In this document: positions 54,798 to 63,938 of the stretch, in pieces | Position numbering within the stretch: the first letter of the stretch is position 1 | How the letters are laid out: every line of letters starts with the position of its first letter | From: Paracoccus aminophilus JCM 7686 | Lineage (GTDB): Bacteria; Pseudomonadota; Alphaproteobacteria; Rhodobacterales; Rhodobacteraceae | Assembly: GCF_000444995.1 (NCBI RefSeq) | Contig: NC_022050.1 | Location: 138,422-202,421 of the forward strand | DNA length: 64,000 nucleotides | Reading direction: 5' to 3' | The notes under the pieces: generated by a model | The model's input: the letters and a program-made list of their open reading frames with translations, nothing else | The model's database searches: none | What the model was told of the DNA's origin: nothing | Position numbers and translations under genes: made by a program

Positions 54798-55110
54798 AAT
54801 AGCCCCGAGTTTCTTAGACGCCTTCGCGTCTCATCTTTTGCTGCCGTTCGAACTCGGCGGGCGACAGCATCCCGTTCCTCGCATGCTTGCGCTTCGGATT
54901 GTAGAACATCTCGATGTAATCGAACACGTCCTGCCTTGCGTCTTCGCGGGTCCGGTAGGTCCTGCGCCTGATCCGCTCGCGCTTGAGGAGGTTGAAGAAG
55001 CTCTCGGCGACCGCATTGTCGTGACAGTTGCCGCGGCGGCTCATTGAATGCTCAAGATTGTGGGCGCGCAGGAACGCAGCCCAATCCATGCTGGTGAACT
55101 GGCTCCCCTG
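54798..55110 (-). mobile_element. IS3 family OrfB, C-terminal part
   Basis: On the minus strand QGSQFTSMDWAAFLRAHNLE, SRRGNCHDNAVAESFFNLLK and the tail to 54814 are the end of IS3-type OrfB with the catalytic Glu (AESFF). The upstream part of the same gene is at 56492-56807, separated by the IS110-type insertion. The element end near 54798 interrupts the IS481 transposase. Confidence 0.85.
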
Positions 55111-56491
55111 GACGCCCTTCTAAGAGTCAAGCGGCGATCTGGCTCTGGTTGATCTCCCGATGCCGCCTCATGATGATGCCGAAGACATCGCGCGCAATGT
55201 AGCGTTTGAGGCAGCGGATGGCCTCCAGCTTGGAATTGCCCGCAGCGATGCGCCTAGCGACATAGGCCTGCGAACGTGCGTCCAATCTCAGGCGACCGAT
55301 GGCAATGATGTGGAGAGCGCTGTTGGCGGCGCGGTCACCTCCCCTGTTCAACCTGTGCCGCACTGTCTTTCCTGAAGAAGCCGGGACCGGGCTCACGCCG
55401 CACAATGCCGCGAAGCTTGCCTCTGATTTTAGCCGATCCGGGTTGTCCCCAGCCGTCAGCAGCAACTGTGCCGCGCTGTTCAAGCCGATCGCGGTTTGGG
55501 CGAGCAGCTCCGGGGCGAGATCTTTGACGATGGCTTCGATCATGTCGTCGAGGTCGGCGACCTCGTCATGCAGTTCGAGATAGCGCCGGGCCAAAGACTT
55601 AAGAGAGATGCGATAGGCCTCTTCTACCTGGCGATACGCCGTGAGATCGGGGCGCCAGGCAGCAAGCGTCCGGATCAGCTGCATCCGCGTCATGGATCGC
55701 AAAGGCTCCCGGATCCTGTCTGGCGCGCAGACGATCGTCATCTGGATCATCTGCAGGGCAATCCGGCGCGCCTGAACGGCGGTTTTGCGGCAAACCCTCA
55801 GGACACGCAGGCTTTCTACCATTCCATCTCGGCTGCGCGGCGTGACGGTGTGGCGCTCGGCAAAGGCGGCATGTGCTGCGCTTTCTGCATCGTAGTCGTC
55901 GTTCTTGCCGCGGCGACGGCGATCAAGTTTGTCAGGTGCGGTCACTTCCAACACCTCGACACCTGCGGCTTGCAGATAGCGCAGCAGACCGGCGCCATAG
56001 CTGCCCGAGCACTCGACCCCGACACGGCGCAGGTCGCCGAAGGACCGCATCCACGCCAGCATCAAACGATAGCCATGCCGTGTTGTCGGGAAGCTCTCGG
56101 TGCCGAGAACACGGTCACGATGGTCGACGACGGCCGCGACATGCAAATCCTTGTGCGTATCGACGCCACCGATGACATGAGTTTCTTCTGGATAGACTGC
56201 CATCCGATTATCCTCTCCTGGGTCGCCTGTTCGCTCGTTGCGCCGAAGAATGCACGGACAGGACAGTCATGGGACCGAATGGTCATGCCCTTCTGGAGTC
56301 ACGGCGCACCTTCGAGGCCAAGCCTCACCGCAGGGCGTTCCCGGATGATCGACAGGTCCAGGGAAAGACACGTGTTGGATCGATCGGAGTGAGGGTCAGA
56401 TCACACCGGAAAGCCCTGCGGCACCAATCCAGCGAACGGTCGATCGGTGTTTGAGTCAAACCATCCGAGAACTGGCATCAAGCGTATGACT
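55111..56491 (-). mobile_element. IS110 family element inside IS3 OrfB
   Basis: The boundaries are inferred from where the IS3 frame breaks: before it reads LIHSD and after it QGSQFTS, which are adjacent in intact OrfB proteins. The 1.38 kb between holds one IS110-type transposase gene. No terminal inverted repeats are evident, as usual for IS110 elements. Confidence 0.8.
55127..56203 (-). CDS. IS110 family transposase
   Basis: 358 residues. N-terminal DEDD domain with Asp15 (VIGGVDTHKDLHVA), VGVECSGSYGAGLLRYL, and RRRGKNDDYDAESAA. C-terminal Tnp20 domain with AALCGVSPVPASSGKTVRHR, RGGDRAANSALHIIAIGRL and the conserved Ser. It appears intact. IS110 transposases are guided by a bridge RNA encoded next to the gene; the flanks of about 16 bp and 290 bp could hold it, more probably the longer side upstream of the gene. 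Confidence 0.93.
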   Translation of the reverse strand: MAVYPEETHVIGGVDTHKDLHVAAVVDHRDRVLGTESFPTTRHGYRLMLAWMRSFGDLRRVGVECSGSYGAGLLRYLQAAGVEVLEVTAPDKLDRRRRGKNDDYDAESAAHAAFAERHTVTPRSRDGMVESLRVLRVCRKTAVQARRIALQMIQMTIVCAPDRIREPLRSMTRMQLIRTLAAWRPDLTAYRQVEEAYRISLKSLARRYLELHDEVADLDDMIEAIVKDLAPELLAQTAIGLNSAAQLLLTAGDNPDRLKSEASFAALCGVSPVPASSGKTVRHRLNRGGDRAANSALHIIAIGRLRLDARSQAYVARRIAAGNSKLEAIRCLKRYIARDVFGIIMRRHREINQSQIAA

Positions 56492-56807
56492 ATCCGAATG
56501 GATCAGCACCTTTCCCTTCGGCTTGCGCCGCCAGACGGCCATAAGCAGGGCCTGCAAAACGACATCCGTTGTCTGCCTGCTTTGCATCGACCAACCGATC
56601 ACACGCCGGGAATAGAGGTCGATGACCACCGCGAGATAGACGAAGCCTTCCAGCGTCCGAATGTAGGTGATGTCCGTCACCCAAACCCTGTCCGGGGCCT
56701 CGACGTCGAACTGCCGGTCGAGGGTATTATCGACCACGACCGATGGCTTGCCGCCATAGCTGCCAGGGCGGCGTTTATAGCCGATCTGCGCCTTGATCCC
56801 CGCAATC
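56492..56807 (-). mobile_element. IS3 family OrfB, central part
   Basis: Minus-strand residues IAGIKAQIGYKRRPGSYGGK, RVWVTDITYIRTLEGFVYLA (first catalytic Asp) and KGKVLIHSD (second Asp) belong to IS3-type OrfB. The N-terminal end is cut by the IS5-type element at 56808 and the C-terminal end by the IS110 insertion. Confidence 0.85.
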
Positions 56808-57861
56808 GGCATTGTTGCAAAAGTCGGCCGTTGGCCGGATGTCTCCCTTTCCCCGTTGAGTTCATGCCACGCGTTTGATCTCGGCAGTACCGAGTGCATT
56901 GAAACGGTTCATGAGCGCAACGCGGATCTGGACTTCGGCTGTCTGGCGGTCCGGATCGCGTGAGGCGATGCGTTCCCCGAATGCGTTGAGGCATTTCATC
57001 TTTGCCTCTATCCGACTTCGGACGTGATACCCGGACCAGCGCTTCCAGGCGGCCCTTCCCAGGTGTTGTGTGGCTTTGAGGATCTCGTTGCGCGCCTTGG
57101 CGGCGGGACAGTCCTCCCGCCATCGTCGCCCGTTCTTGCGGATGGGTATGACCGCTGTGCCACCGCGCTCCAGAATTGCGGCATGGCAACGCCGGGTGTC
57201 GAAGGCTCCATCGCCGGTTACGGTGCCAATCTGTTCATCACGGGGGATCTGGTCAAGCAGGTGGGGCAGCACAGGGCTGTCGCCCTTGTCGCTCGAGGTA
57301 AACTCTACGGCGCGGATGTCGCCAGTGGACGTATCCATTGCCAGATGAACCTTGCGATATTGGCGTCGGCGCTGCGTGCCATGCTTGCGCGCAAGCCATT
57401 CGCCGTCACCCAGAAACTTGATCCCGGTGCTGTCCACCAGCAGGTTCAGCGGACCCGGCGCACGGCGGTTCGATATCCGCACCGTGATACGCTTTTGCCT
57501 CCGGCTCAGGGTTGAGAAATCAGGCACTGGCCAATCGAGGCCGGCCATCGACAGAATACTCTCCACCATCCCTGTCGTTTGTCGGAGCGGAAGCCCGAAC
57601 AGGACTTTCACCATGAGGCAGAACTGAATGGCCGCATCGCTGAAAACCGCAGGCCGGCCGTTACGCCCAGTCCTGGGACCGCGCCACGCCATGTCCTTGT
57701 CCAGCCAGATCAGCAAGGAACCGCGCTGCTTCAGCGCTCCGTTGTAGGACTTCCAGTTCGTCGTGTGGTAGCGGGCGGGTTCAGGCTTGGTCATCCCAGC
57801 CCCTTAAACCCACAGATTCGACGTGTGAATCCTGCTCGCTGGAGACTTCTGCAACAACGCC
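56808..57861 (-). mobile_element. IS5 family element (IS903-like group), 1054 bp
   Basis: Ends are GGCATTGTTGCAAAAGTC at the left and its imperfect complement ending CAACAACGCC at the right (about 16 of 18 match). No target duplication was seen. One side lies in IS3 OrfB; the other truncates a SRAP gene. Confidence 0.85.
56862..57794 (-). CDS. IS5 family transposase
   Basis: 310 residues, clearly related to the transposase at 21115-22044 but diverged. DDE motifs: LLVDSTGIKFLG, VTGDGAFDTRRCH and RSRIEAKMKCLNAFGER. It appears intact and fills the element. Confidence 0.93.
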   Translation of the reverse strand: MTKPEPARYHTTNWKSYNGALKQRGSLLIWLDKDMAWRGPRTGRNGRPAVFSDAAIQFCLMVKVLFGLPLRQTTGMVESILSMAGLDWPVPDFSTLSRRQKRITVRISNRRAPGPLNLLVDSTGIKFLGDGEWLARKHGTQRRRQYRKVHLAMDTSTGDIRAVEFTSSDKGDSPVLPHLLDQIPRDEQIGTVTGDGAFDTRRCHAAILERGGTAVIPIRKNGRRWREDCPAAKARNEILKATQHLGRAAWKRWSGYHVRSRIEAKMKCLNAFGERIASRDPDRQTAEVQIRVALMNRFNALGTAEIKRVA

Positions 57862-58448
57862 CCGGGAACCTCCCAACGATGCCGGGCATCTGGCCCGACT
57901 ATCCGGCACCGATCTTTCGCCCTGCCCCGGGGCGAGGATGGCAGCTGACCAAAGCAAGATGGGGCATGCCAACCCCGCCTGCGTATCTCGAAGGCAAGCG
58001 CACGGACCCCGGGGTGACCAATATCCGCAATGTCGCCTCGCCGCATTGGCGGCGCTGGCTCGGCGTCGAACACCGCTGCCTCGTCCCCTTCACCAGCTTT
58101 TCCGAGCTCGACGGAAGGGCCGGCGCGCCGCGCAACCATCCGGTCTGGTTTGCCCTCGGCCCGGATCGACCGCTGGCCTTCTTTGCCGGCATCCGAACCG
58201 AATGGATCTCGGTGCGCAAGCTGAAGGAAGGCGAAGTGACGACCGAATTGTTCGGCTTCCTCACCTGTACTCCCAATCGCGAGGTGCGACCGGTTCATGA
58301 GAAAGCAATGCCGGTGATCCTGACGCGGCCGGAGGAGTGGCGGACCTGGTTGACGGCACCGACAGAGCAGGCGCTGCGCCTACAGCGCCCCCTGCCCGAC
58401 GGCGCCCTGGAAATCGTTCTGGAGGGTGCGCGTGAAGATCCTGCGTGA
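57862..58448 (+). pseudogene. SOS response-associated peptidase (SRAP/YedK), 5' truncated
   Basis: About 195 codons from the IS5 border match SRAP proteins: TMPGIWPDYPAPIFRP, ARWGMPTPPAY, NIRNVASPHWRRWL, HRCLVPFTSFSEL, FAGIRTEW and VHEKAMPVIL. The first ~30 residues are missing, including the N-terminal Met-Cys whose Cys2 crosslinks to abasic sites in single-stranded DNA, so it cannot act as a DNA-damage shield. It sits directly before imuA, as in many alphaproteobacteria, and the insertion also removed whatever promoter stood in front. Confidence 0.85.
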
Positions 58449-59007
58449 CCGGCCAATCTCGACAGCCACGACCGATCCCTTCAGCCTGGCCCCTGCTCGC
58501 GTCCATGAAGCGGGAGGCGCGGGCAGAAACAGTTTCGCTCTCTTCCAGGCCTCCCGGCACCCGGGTCCACTGTTCTGGATCCTGCCACAGCACGAACCCC
58601 TGCGCCCCATGGCACGGGGATTGCCTGCCGGCATTGGGGAGCGCCTGCATCTGATCGAGACCCGCTCGGAACCCGACCTTCTCTGGGCGATCGAGGAGGC
58701 CTTGCGCGCTCGACCCTCCGGCCTCGTCATCGGCGAACCTGCTAAGCCGCTCAGCCTGACCGCAGGACGGAGGCTGCAACTGGCCGCCGAAGCCGGGCAA
58801 ACCACCGGCTTGCTGCTGATCCGGGAGGGTCAGGGCAGCAACGCGGCCGAGACCCGCTGGAAATGTGATCCGGCAGCCGGAGCCGCGGACTCGACTCATC
58901 ATCAGTGGAGCCTTAATAAGAACAAATCAGGAACTCCTGGACTTTGGACCGTGCAGTGGGATGGCGCGACGACTGCTTGCCATATGGTTTCCGAGGCTGG
59001 CCAGTGA
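58432..59007 (+). CDS. imuA: Mutasome protein ImuA
   Basis: 191 residues from the GTG at 58432, with GGAGGG five bases upstream and inside the SRAP end. Features of ImuA: FQASRHPGPLFWILPQHEPL, LPAGIGERLHLIETRSEPDL, AIEEALRARPSGLVIGEP and RRLQLAAEAGQTTGLLL, a diverged RecA-like fold without Walker A. The C-terminal tail (LNKNKSGTPGLWTVQWD) overlaps the imuB start by 47 bp. ImuA, ImuB and DnaE2 together make error-prone translesion synthesis after DNA damage. Confidence 0.85.
   Translation: MKILRDRPISTATTDPFSLAPARVHEAGGAGRNSFALFQASRHPGPLFWILPQHEPLRPMARGLPAGIGERLHLIETRSEPDLLWAIEEALRARPSGLVIGEPAKPLSLTAGRRLQLAAEAGQTTGLLLIREGQGSNAAETRWKCDPAAGAADSTHHQWSLNKNKSGTPGLWTVQWDGATTACHMVSEAGQ
58920..58934 (+). 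promoter_or_regulatory. LexA-type box (GAAC-N7-GAAC) before imuB
   Basis: GAACAAATCAGGAAC fits the alphaproteobacterial LexA box, the direct repeat GTTC-N7-GTTC read on the other strand. It lies inside the imuA 3' end, 27 bp before imuB. The pattern is short enough to arise by chance about once or twice in 64 kb. Confidence 0.4.
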
Positions 59008-60430
59008 CGTCAGCCTGCGGACACGCCCCGTCGAGGGGCCCTTTGCCCTGACGCATCGCGCGGGCAATGCCGATCAGCTGCTCTGTCTTAATGCTGCTGC
59101 GCGAGCTCAGGGCCTGCATCGCGGCATGCCCCTGGCAGATGCCCGGGCCCTTGTGCCCGATCTGGCGACACGCCTCGCGGATCCCGTGCGTGAGATGGCT
59201 GCGCTGGTGGCTCTGCGCCGGTGGGCGGTGCGCTATGCGCCTCAGGTCGCAACAGATGGCGACGACGGGTTGATCGCGGACATCACCGGGGTCGCACATC
59301 TCTTCGGCGGCGAGGAGGATCTGCGCGGCGATCTCCAGGCCCGGCTGATCCAGGCGGGGCTGAACGTGCAAAGCGCGATTGCCGGAAGCCGCGGCGGCGC
59401 GCATGCGCTGGCCCGGCATGGCGGCGGGATCGTGCCGGATGGATTGCTGGCGGAGCGGCTCGGTCACCTGCCGGTCTCGGCACTGTCTATCTCGCCGGAA
59501 ATTTCCGAGTGGCTGTCGCGCATGGGACTTTCTCGCATCGCCGATCTGATCCCCCTGCCCCGGGCTCCGCTCGCGCGCCGGTTCGGGCCCGGGCTGGTCG
59601 CGACGCTGGACCAGATGCTCGGCACCATGCCTGAGCCTGTCGGTGCCCTGCCCGAGGCGCCGCAGTTCGGGGTGAGAATGACCCTGCCCGAACCGATCGG
59701 GCTTACGGGGGATGTGATGGCGGGGCTCGACCGTCTGCTCGAGCGCCTCTGCGGCAAGCTGGCCTCAGCCCATATGGGCGCGCGGCGCGTGCGGCTGGAA
59801 CTGCGTCGGGTCGACAAGGCGACTGTCACGGTCGAAGTCGGGCTCGCACGGGCGATGCGGGATCCCGTCCGCATTTCGGCGCTGTTCCGCAAGGGCGTCG
59901 AAGAGGTCGATTCCGGCTATGGGATCGACGCGCTTCGCATCAAGGCCGTGGTGACCGAACCCCTGGCCCCACAACAGATCGGAGAGGCAAAGGTCCGGCA
60001 GGAAGACGAGCTCAACGACCTGATCTCCCGCCTCGGCAATCGGCTGGGCTTCGACCATGTGCTGCGGTTTCTGCCGGCCGAGAGCCGCATCCCGGAACGG
60101 AGCTTCCTGACGGTGCCGGCCGCCTACAGCGAGACGACCCCCCTGCCCTTCCGCAAACGTCCCCGCCGGCCCGCCATGATCTTTCCGCCGGAGCCGGTCA
60201 CTTCGGCGTCCGGGCATCCCCCGGCGCGGTTTCGCTGGCGACGGATGAGCTTCACCACCCTGCGCGCTGCCGGGCCAGAACGGATCACCCCGGAATGGTG
60301 GTTCGACGATCCCGCCTGGCGCAGCGGCGTTCGGGACTATTGGCGGATCGAGACGAAGGAAGGGCCGCGGCTCTGGCTCTTTCATACCCCCATGGCCCCG
60401 GCCTGGGCCGTGCAGGGGACATTCCTGTGA
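58961..60430 (+). CDS. imuB: Mutasome Y-family polymerase-like protein ImuB
   Basis: 489 residues from the ATG at 58961 (MARRLLAIWFPRLASDVSLR is the standard ImuB opening). Y-family fold with GMPLADARALVPDL, DGLIADITGVAHLFGGEEDL and the little-finger domain, but without the usual catalytic acidic pair, as known for ImuB, which acts as an adaptor to the sliding clamp. The C-terminal part (FRWRRMSFTTLRAAGPERIT, WRIETKEGPRLWLFH) is typical. The stop overlaps the dnaE2 GTG by 3 bp. Confidence 0.93.
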   Translation: MARRLLAIWFPRLASDVSLRTRPVEGPFALTHRAGNADQLLCLNAAARAQGLHRGMPLADARALVPDLATRLADPVREMAALVALRRWAVRYAPQVATDGDDGLIADITGVAHLFGGEEDLRGDLQARLIQAGLNVQSAIAGSRGGAHALARHGGGIVPDGLLAERLGHLPVSALSISPEISEWLSRMGLSRIADLIPLPRAPLARRFGPGLVATLDQMLGTMPEPVGALPEAPQFGVRMTLPEPIGLTGDVMAGLDRLLERLCGKLASAHMGARRVRLELRRVDKATVTVEVGLARAMRDPVRISALFRKGVEEVDSGYGIDALRIKAVVTEPLAPQQIGEAKVRQEDELNDLISRLGNRLGFDHVLRFLPAESRIPERSFLTVPAAYSETTPLPFRKRPRRPAMIFPPEPVTSASGHPPARFRWRRMSFTTLRAAGPERITPEWWFDDPAWRSGVRDYWRIETKEGPRLWLFHTPMAPAWAVQGTFL

Positions 60431-63400
60431 CCGCCTATGCCGAACTCTGCGTCACCACCAACTTCACCTTCCTCACGGGCGCGTCGCATCCCGAAGAACT
60501 GGTGACGCGGGCGGCCGAACTCGGGCTGACGGCCATCGCGATCACCGACCGGAATTCGGTGGCGGGTGTAGTTCGGGCCTTCTCGGCCCTGAAGGAACTG
60601 ACGCGGCTGCGGGAAGCCGAACATGCCGGTGACGAAGGTCCGGCGATCCGGTCACAGCGGGTTACCGATCCCTCCAGCCGGCAGCAGCTGTTAACCGGCC
60701 AGAACCAGACAGCTGCGGGGATCCAGCCGGAGAGCCGCCTGCCCCGCCTGATCCCTGGCGCCCGTCTCGTATTCACCGACAGCCCGGTCGAATGGCTGGC
60801 CCTGCCCACCGATATCGCGGCCTGGTCGCGGCTGACCCGGCTCCTATCCCTCGGCAAGCGCCGTGCCCCCAAGGGCGAGTGCCATCTGCAGGAGGCGGAT
60901 CTGCAGGACTGGGGCTTGGGCATGATCCTGATCGCACTGCCACCCGATGTGCTGGATGCCGATTCCCCCGAGCTGCATCGGATAGAGACCAGCCTTCGAC
61001 GGGTTTCCCGCAGGTTCGCCGGGCAATGCTATCTCGGTGCGGCGCCCTTCTATGACGGACAGGATCAGGAGCGGATAGACCGGATCGCCATCCTCTCTCA
61101 GGCCACCGGCCTGCCCAAGGTCGCTGTGGGAGAAGTCATGATGCACCGCTCGGCACGCCGCCCGCTGGCGGATGTGCTGACCTGCCTGCGCGAGGGTTGC
61201 ACCATTGATACCATCGGCGAGCGACGGCTGGCCAATGGCGAACGCCGCCTGAAGGCCGGTGCCGAGATGGCCCGGATGTTCCATCGATACCCGGCGGCAA
61301 TCCGCCGCTCGGTCGAGATCGCCGACCGCTGCGCCTTCCGGCTCGACCAGCTGCGCTACCAGTATCCGGATGAAGCACAGGATGGCGAACCAGCGCAGGC
61401 AAGGCTGGAGCGTCTGGCCCGCGAGGGGCTGCATCGCCGGTATCCAGACGGTGCGCCGCCAAAGATTGTGACGCGGGTCGGGAAGGAACTGCGGCTGATC
61501 GCCGAAGTGGAATATGCGCCATACTTCCTGACAGTCCATGACATCGTGGTCTTCGCGAGGTCCCGTGGCATTCTATGTCAGGGGCGCGGGTCGGCCGCCA
61601 ATTCGGTGGTCTGCTATCTTCTCGGCATCACCGAGGTTCCGCCGGAGAGCATTACCCTGATCTTCGAGCGGTTCATCTCGAAGGACCGCGGCGAACCACC
61701 CGACATCGACGTCGACTTCGAGCACGAGCGGCGGGAAGAGGTGATCCAGTGGATCTATGAACGCTACACGCGTGAGCGCGCCGGCCTGACCGCTGTCGTG
61801 ATCCACTTCCGGTCGCGGGCTGCGATCCGTGAGGTCGGCAAGGTCATGGGGCTGAGCCAGGACGTGATCGCCCGGCTCTCGGGGCAGATCTGGGGATCAT
61901 CCTCTTCGGCGCCGGGAGAGGACCGGCTGCGGGATGCCGGGTTGAACGCGGACAACTTCCGTGTCGCCCTGGCCATGCAATTGATTGGCGAGATCATCGG
62001 CTTTCCCCGGCACCTGTCGCAGCATGTTGGTGGTTTCGTCATTACACATGGCCGGCTGGACGAGCTGTGTCCGATCGAGAATGCAGCGATGGAGGATCGC
62101 ACCGTCATTGAATGGGACAAGGACGATATCGACGCGCTCGGCCTTCTGAAGGTCGATATCCTTGCGCTCGGCATGTTGACGGCGATCCGCAAGGCCTTCG
62201 GTCTGATCGAGGATCACCGGGGCAGGAAGCTGACGCTGGCGAATGTCCCGGCCGAGGATGGTCAGGTCTATGAGATGCTCTGCCGTGCCGATGCCATCGG
62301 GGTCTTCCAGGTGGAAAGTCGGGCGCAGCTCAATTTCCTGCCTCGGATGCAGCCGCGCAAATTCTACGATCTGGTCTGCGAGGTCGCCATCGTCAGGCCT
62401 GGTCCTATCCAGGGCGGCATGGTGCATCCCTTCATCAATCGGCGGCAGGGGAAGGAGAAGGCTGAGGATCTGGGCCCCGCAATGATGGAGGTGCTTGGAC
62501 GCACCTATGGCGTTCCGCTGTTTCAGGAGCAGGCGATGCAGATCGCGGTGGTCGCGGCGGGCTTCTCGCCGGCGGAAGCGGACCGGCTGCGCCGCAGCCT
62601 CGCGACTTTCAAGCGGATGGGGACCATCGGCTCGTTCCGGGACAGGTTCATTGGTGGCATGCTGGCACGTGGCTATGACGCCGAGTTCGCGGCACGCTGT
62701 TTTGCCCAGATCGAGGGCTTTGGCAGCTATGGGTTTCCGGAGAGTCATGCCGCGAGCTTTGCGAGGCTGGTCTATATCTCGGCCTGGCTGAAGCATCATC
62801 ATCAGGCGATCTTCACCTGTGCACTGCTGAACGCACAACCGATGGGCTTCTATGCGCCGGCGCAACTGATCCGGGATGCCCGCGATCACGGCGTCGAGGT
62901 GCGGCCGGTCTCTGTGAACCATTCGGAATGGGATTGCACCCTGGAGCGCCGCCCGGACGATGCGCTCGCCTTGCGGCTCGGGTTCCGCCAGATCAAGGGC
63001 ATGCGAGAAGAAGATGCGGGCTGGATCGTCGGAGCCCGCGGCAACGGCTATCCCGATGTGGAGAGCCTGTGGCGGCGAGCGGGAGTCCATCCCGATGCAC
63101 TGGAGCGCCTGGCGGAAGCGGATGCCTTTGCCTGCCTCGGGCAGAACCGGCGGGACATGCTCTGGCAGGCGAAAGCCCTGAGAGCGCCAAAGCCGCTGCC
63201 GCTGTTCGGCATGGATGGGGAAGGGGGCGCGGAACCTTCCGTGCGTCTTCCGCAGATGACGCTCGGGCAGGAGGTGATTGAGGACTATCTGGCGCTTCGG
63301 CTTTCGTTGCGGGCCCATCCGCTGGAGCTGTTGCGGCCAAACCTGCCGGAAAGCCTTCCGCACCAACAGCTGTCAGAGGCGAAGGGCAGGGTGATCGTCA

Positions 63401-63777
63401 CCGGCCTGGTCATCACCCGCCAGAGACCGGGAACAGCGTCCGGGGTGGTCTTCGTCACACTGGAGGATGAGACCGGAGTTGCCAATATTGTGGTCTGGAA
63501 GAAGGTGTATGAGGCTTTCCGAAAGGCGGTGATTGCTGGGCGCTTGCTGCGGGTGGCCGGCAGGATCGAGCGGGAAGGTGCAGTTGTTCACCTCGTTGCA
63601 GAGCAGATCGAAGACCTTTCGCCGCGCCTTGCGACAATCGGGCGGCAGCTGAAGATCGGGGCCGAGACCGAGCGGGCAGGGGAGACGGTGCGGCCGATCC
63701 GAACCGGGGGCGGAGCGGCTGCGCGGCATCCTCGCGAGCAGGCTCGGAAGCTGTTCCCCAGCAGGGACTTCCACTGA
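60427..63777 (+). CDS. dnaE2: Error-prone DNA polymerase DnaE2
   Basis: 1116 residues from the GTG at 60427, overlapping the imuB stop; the frame is open further upstream but inside imuB. PHP domain at the N-terminus (AELCVTTNFTFLTGASHPEE; AIAITDRNSVAGVVR), polymerase core with the catalytic PDIDVDFEHERREEV and LCRADAIGVFQVESRAQ, then helix-hairpin-helix and OB-fold (TLEDETGVANIVVWKKVYEA). DnaE2 performs the nucleotide insertion in SOS mutagenesis. It appears intact, in contrast to the damaged SRAP gene at the start of the cassette. Confidence 0.95.
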   Translation: MTAYAELCVTTNFTFLTGASHPEELVTRAAELGLTAIAITDRNSVAGVVRAFSALKELTRLREAEHAGDEGPAIRSQRVTDPSSRQQLLTGQNQTAAGIQPESRLPRLIPGARLVFTDSPVEWLALPTDIAAWSRLTRLLSLGKRRAPKGECHLQEADLQDWGLGMILIALPPDVLDADSPELHRIETSLRRVSRRFAGQCYLGAAPFYDGQDQERIDRIAILSQATGLPKVAVGEVMMHRSARRPLADVLTCLREGCTIDTIGERRLANGERRLKAGAEMARMFHRYPAAIRRSVEIADRCAFRLDQLRYQYPDEAQDGEPAQARLERLAREGLHRRYPDGAPPKIVTRVGKELRLIAEVEYAPYFLTVHDIVVFARSRGILCQGRGSAANSVVCYLLGITEVPPESITLIFERFISKDRGEPPDIDVDFEHERREEVIQWIYERYTRERAGLTAVVIHFRSRAAIREVGKVMGLSQDVIARLSGQIWGSSSSAPGEDRLRDAGLNADNFRVALAMQLIGEIIGFPRHLSQHVGGFVITHGRLDELCPIENAAMEDRTVIEWDKDDIDALGLLKVDILALGMLTAIRKAFGLIEDHRGRKLTLANVPAEDGQVYEMLCRADAIGVFQVESRAQLNFLPRMQPRKFYDLVCEVAIVRPGPIQGGMVHPFINRRQGKEKAEDLGPAMMEVLGRTYGVPLFQEQAMQIAVVAAGFSPAEADRLRRSLATFKRMGTIGSFRDRFIGGMLARGYDAEFAARCFAQIEGFGSYGFPESHAASFARLVYISAWLKHHHQAIFTCALLNAQPMGFYAPAQLIRDARDHGVEVRPVSVNHSEWDCTLERRPDDALALRLGFRQIKGMREEDAGWIVGARGNGYPDVESLWRRAGVHPDALERLAEADAFACLGQNRRDMLWQAKALRAPKPLPLFGMDGEGGAEPSVRLPQMTLGQEVIEDYLALRLSLRAHPLELLRPNLPESLPHQQLSEAKGRVIVTGLVITRQRPGTASGVVFVTLEDETGVANIVVWKKVYEAFRKAVIAGRLLRVAGRIEREGAVVHLVAEQIEDLSPRLATIGRQLKIGAETERAGETVRPIRTGGGAAARHPREQARKLFPSRDFH

Positions 63778-63818
63778 ATAGCAGAATGACTGGCGCAGTA
63801 TCAGCAGAGGTTATGAAA

Positions 63819-63838
63819 AAGTTGAACGCGTTCAACTT
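63819..63838. promoter_or_regulatory. LacI-type operator palindrome, copy A
   Basis: AAGTTGAACGCGTTCAACTT is a perfect 20 bp palindrome with a central CG, the form of LacI/GalR-family operators. It lies 42 bp after the dnaE2 stop and is repeated 101 bp downstream. The controlled gene is presumably beyond the window. Confidence 0.65.
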
Positions 63839-63920
63839 GTCTTCGGTAGTGACGTGTAGGTCCCCGTCTTGGGGGAAGGCGCGAGACCTGGCTGGGCGCT
63901 TCCCATGCCGTGAAACTGAA

Positions 63921-63938
63921 AGTTGAACGCGTTCAACT
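63921..63938. promoter_or_regulatory. LacI-type operator palindrome, copy B
   Basis: AGTTGAACGCGTTCAACT, 18 bp, identical to the core of copy A. Centre-to-centre distance is 101 bp, close to a whole number of helical turns, which would allow looping by a tetrameric repressor. Confidence 0.65.
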
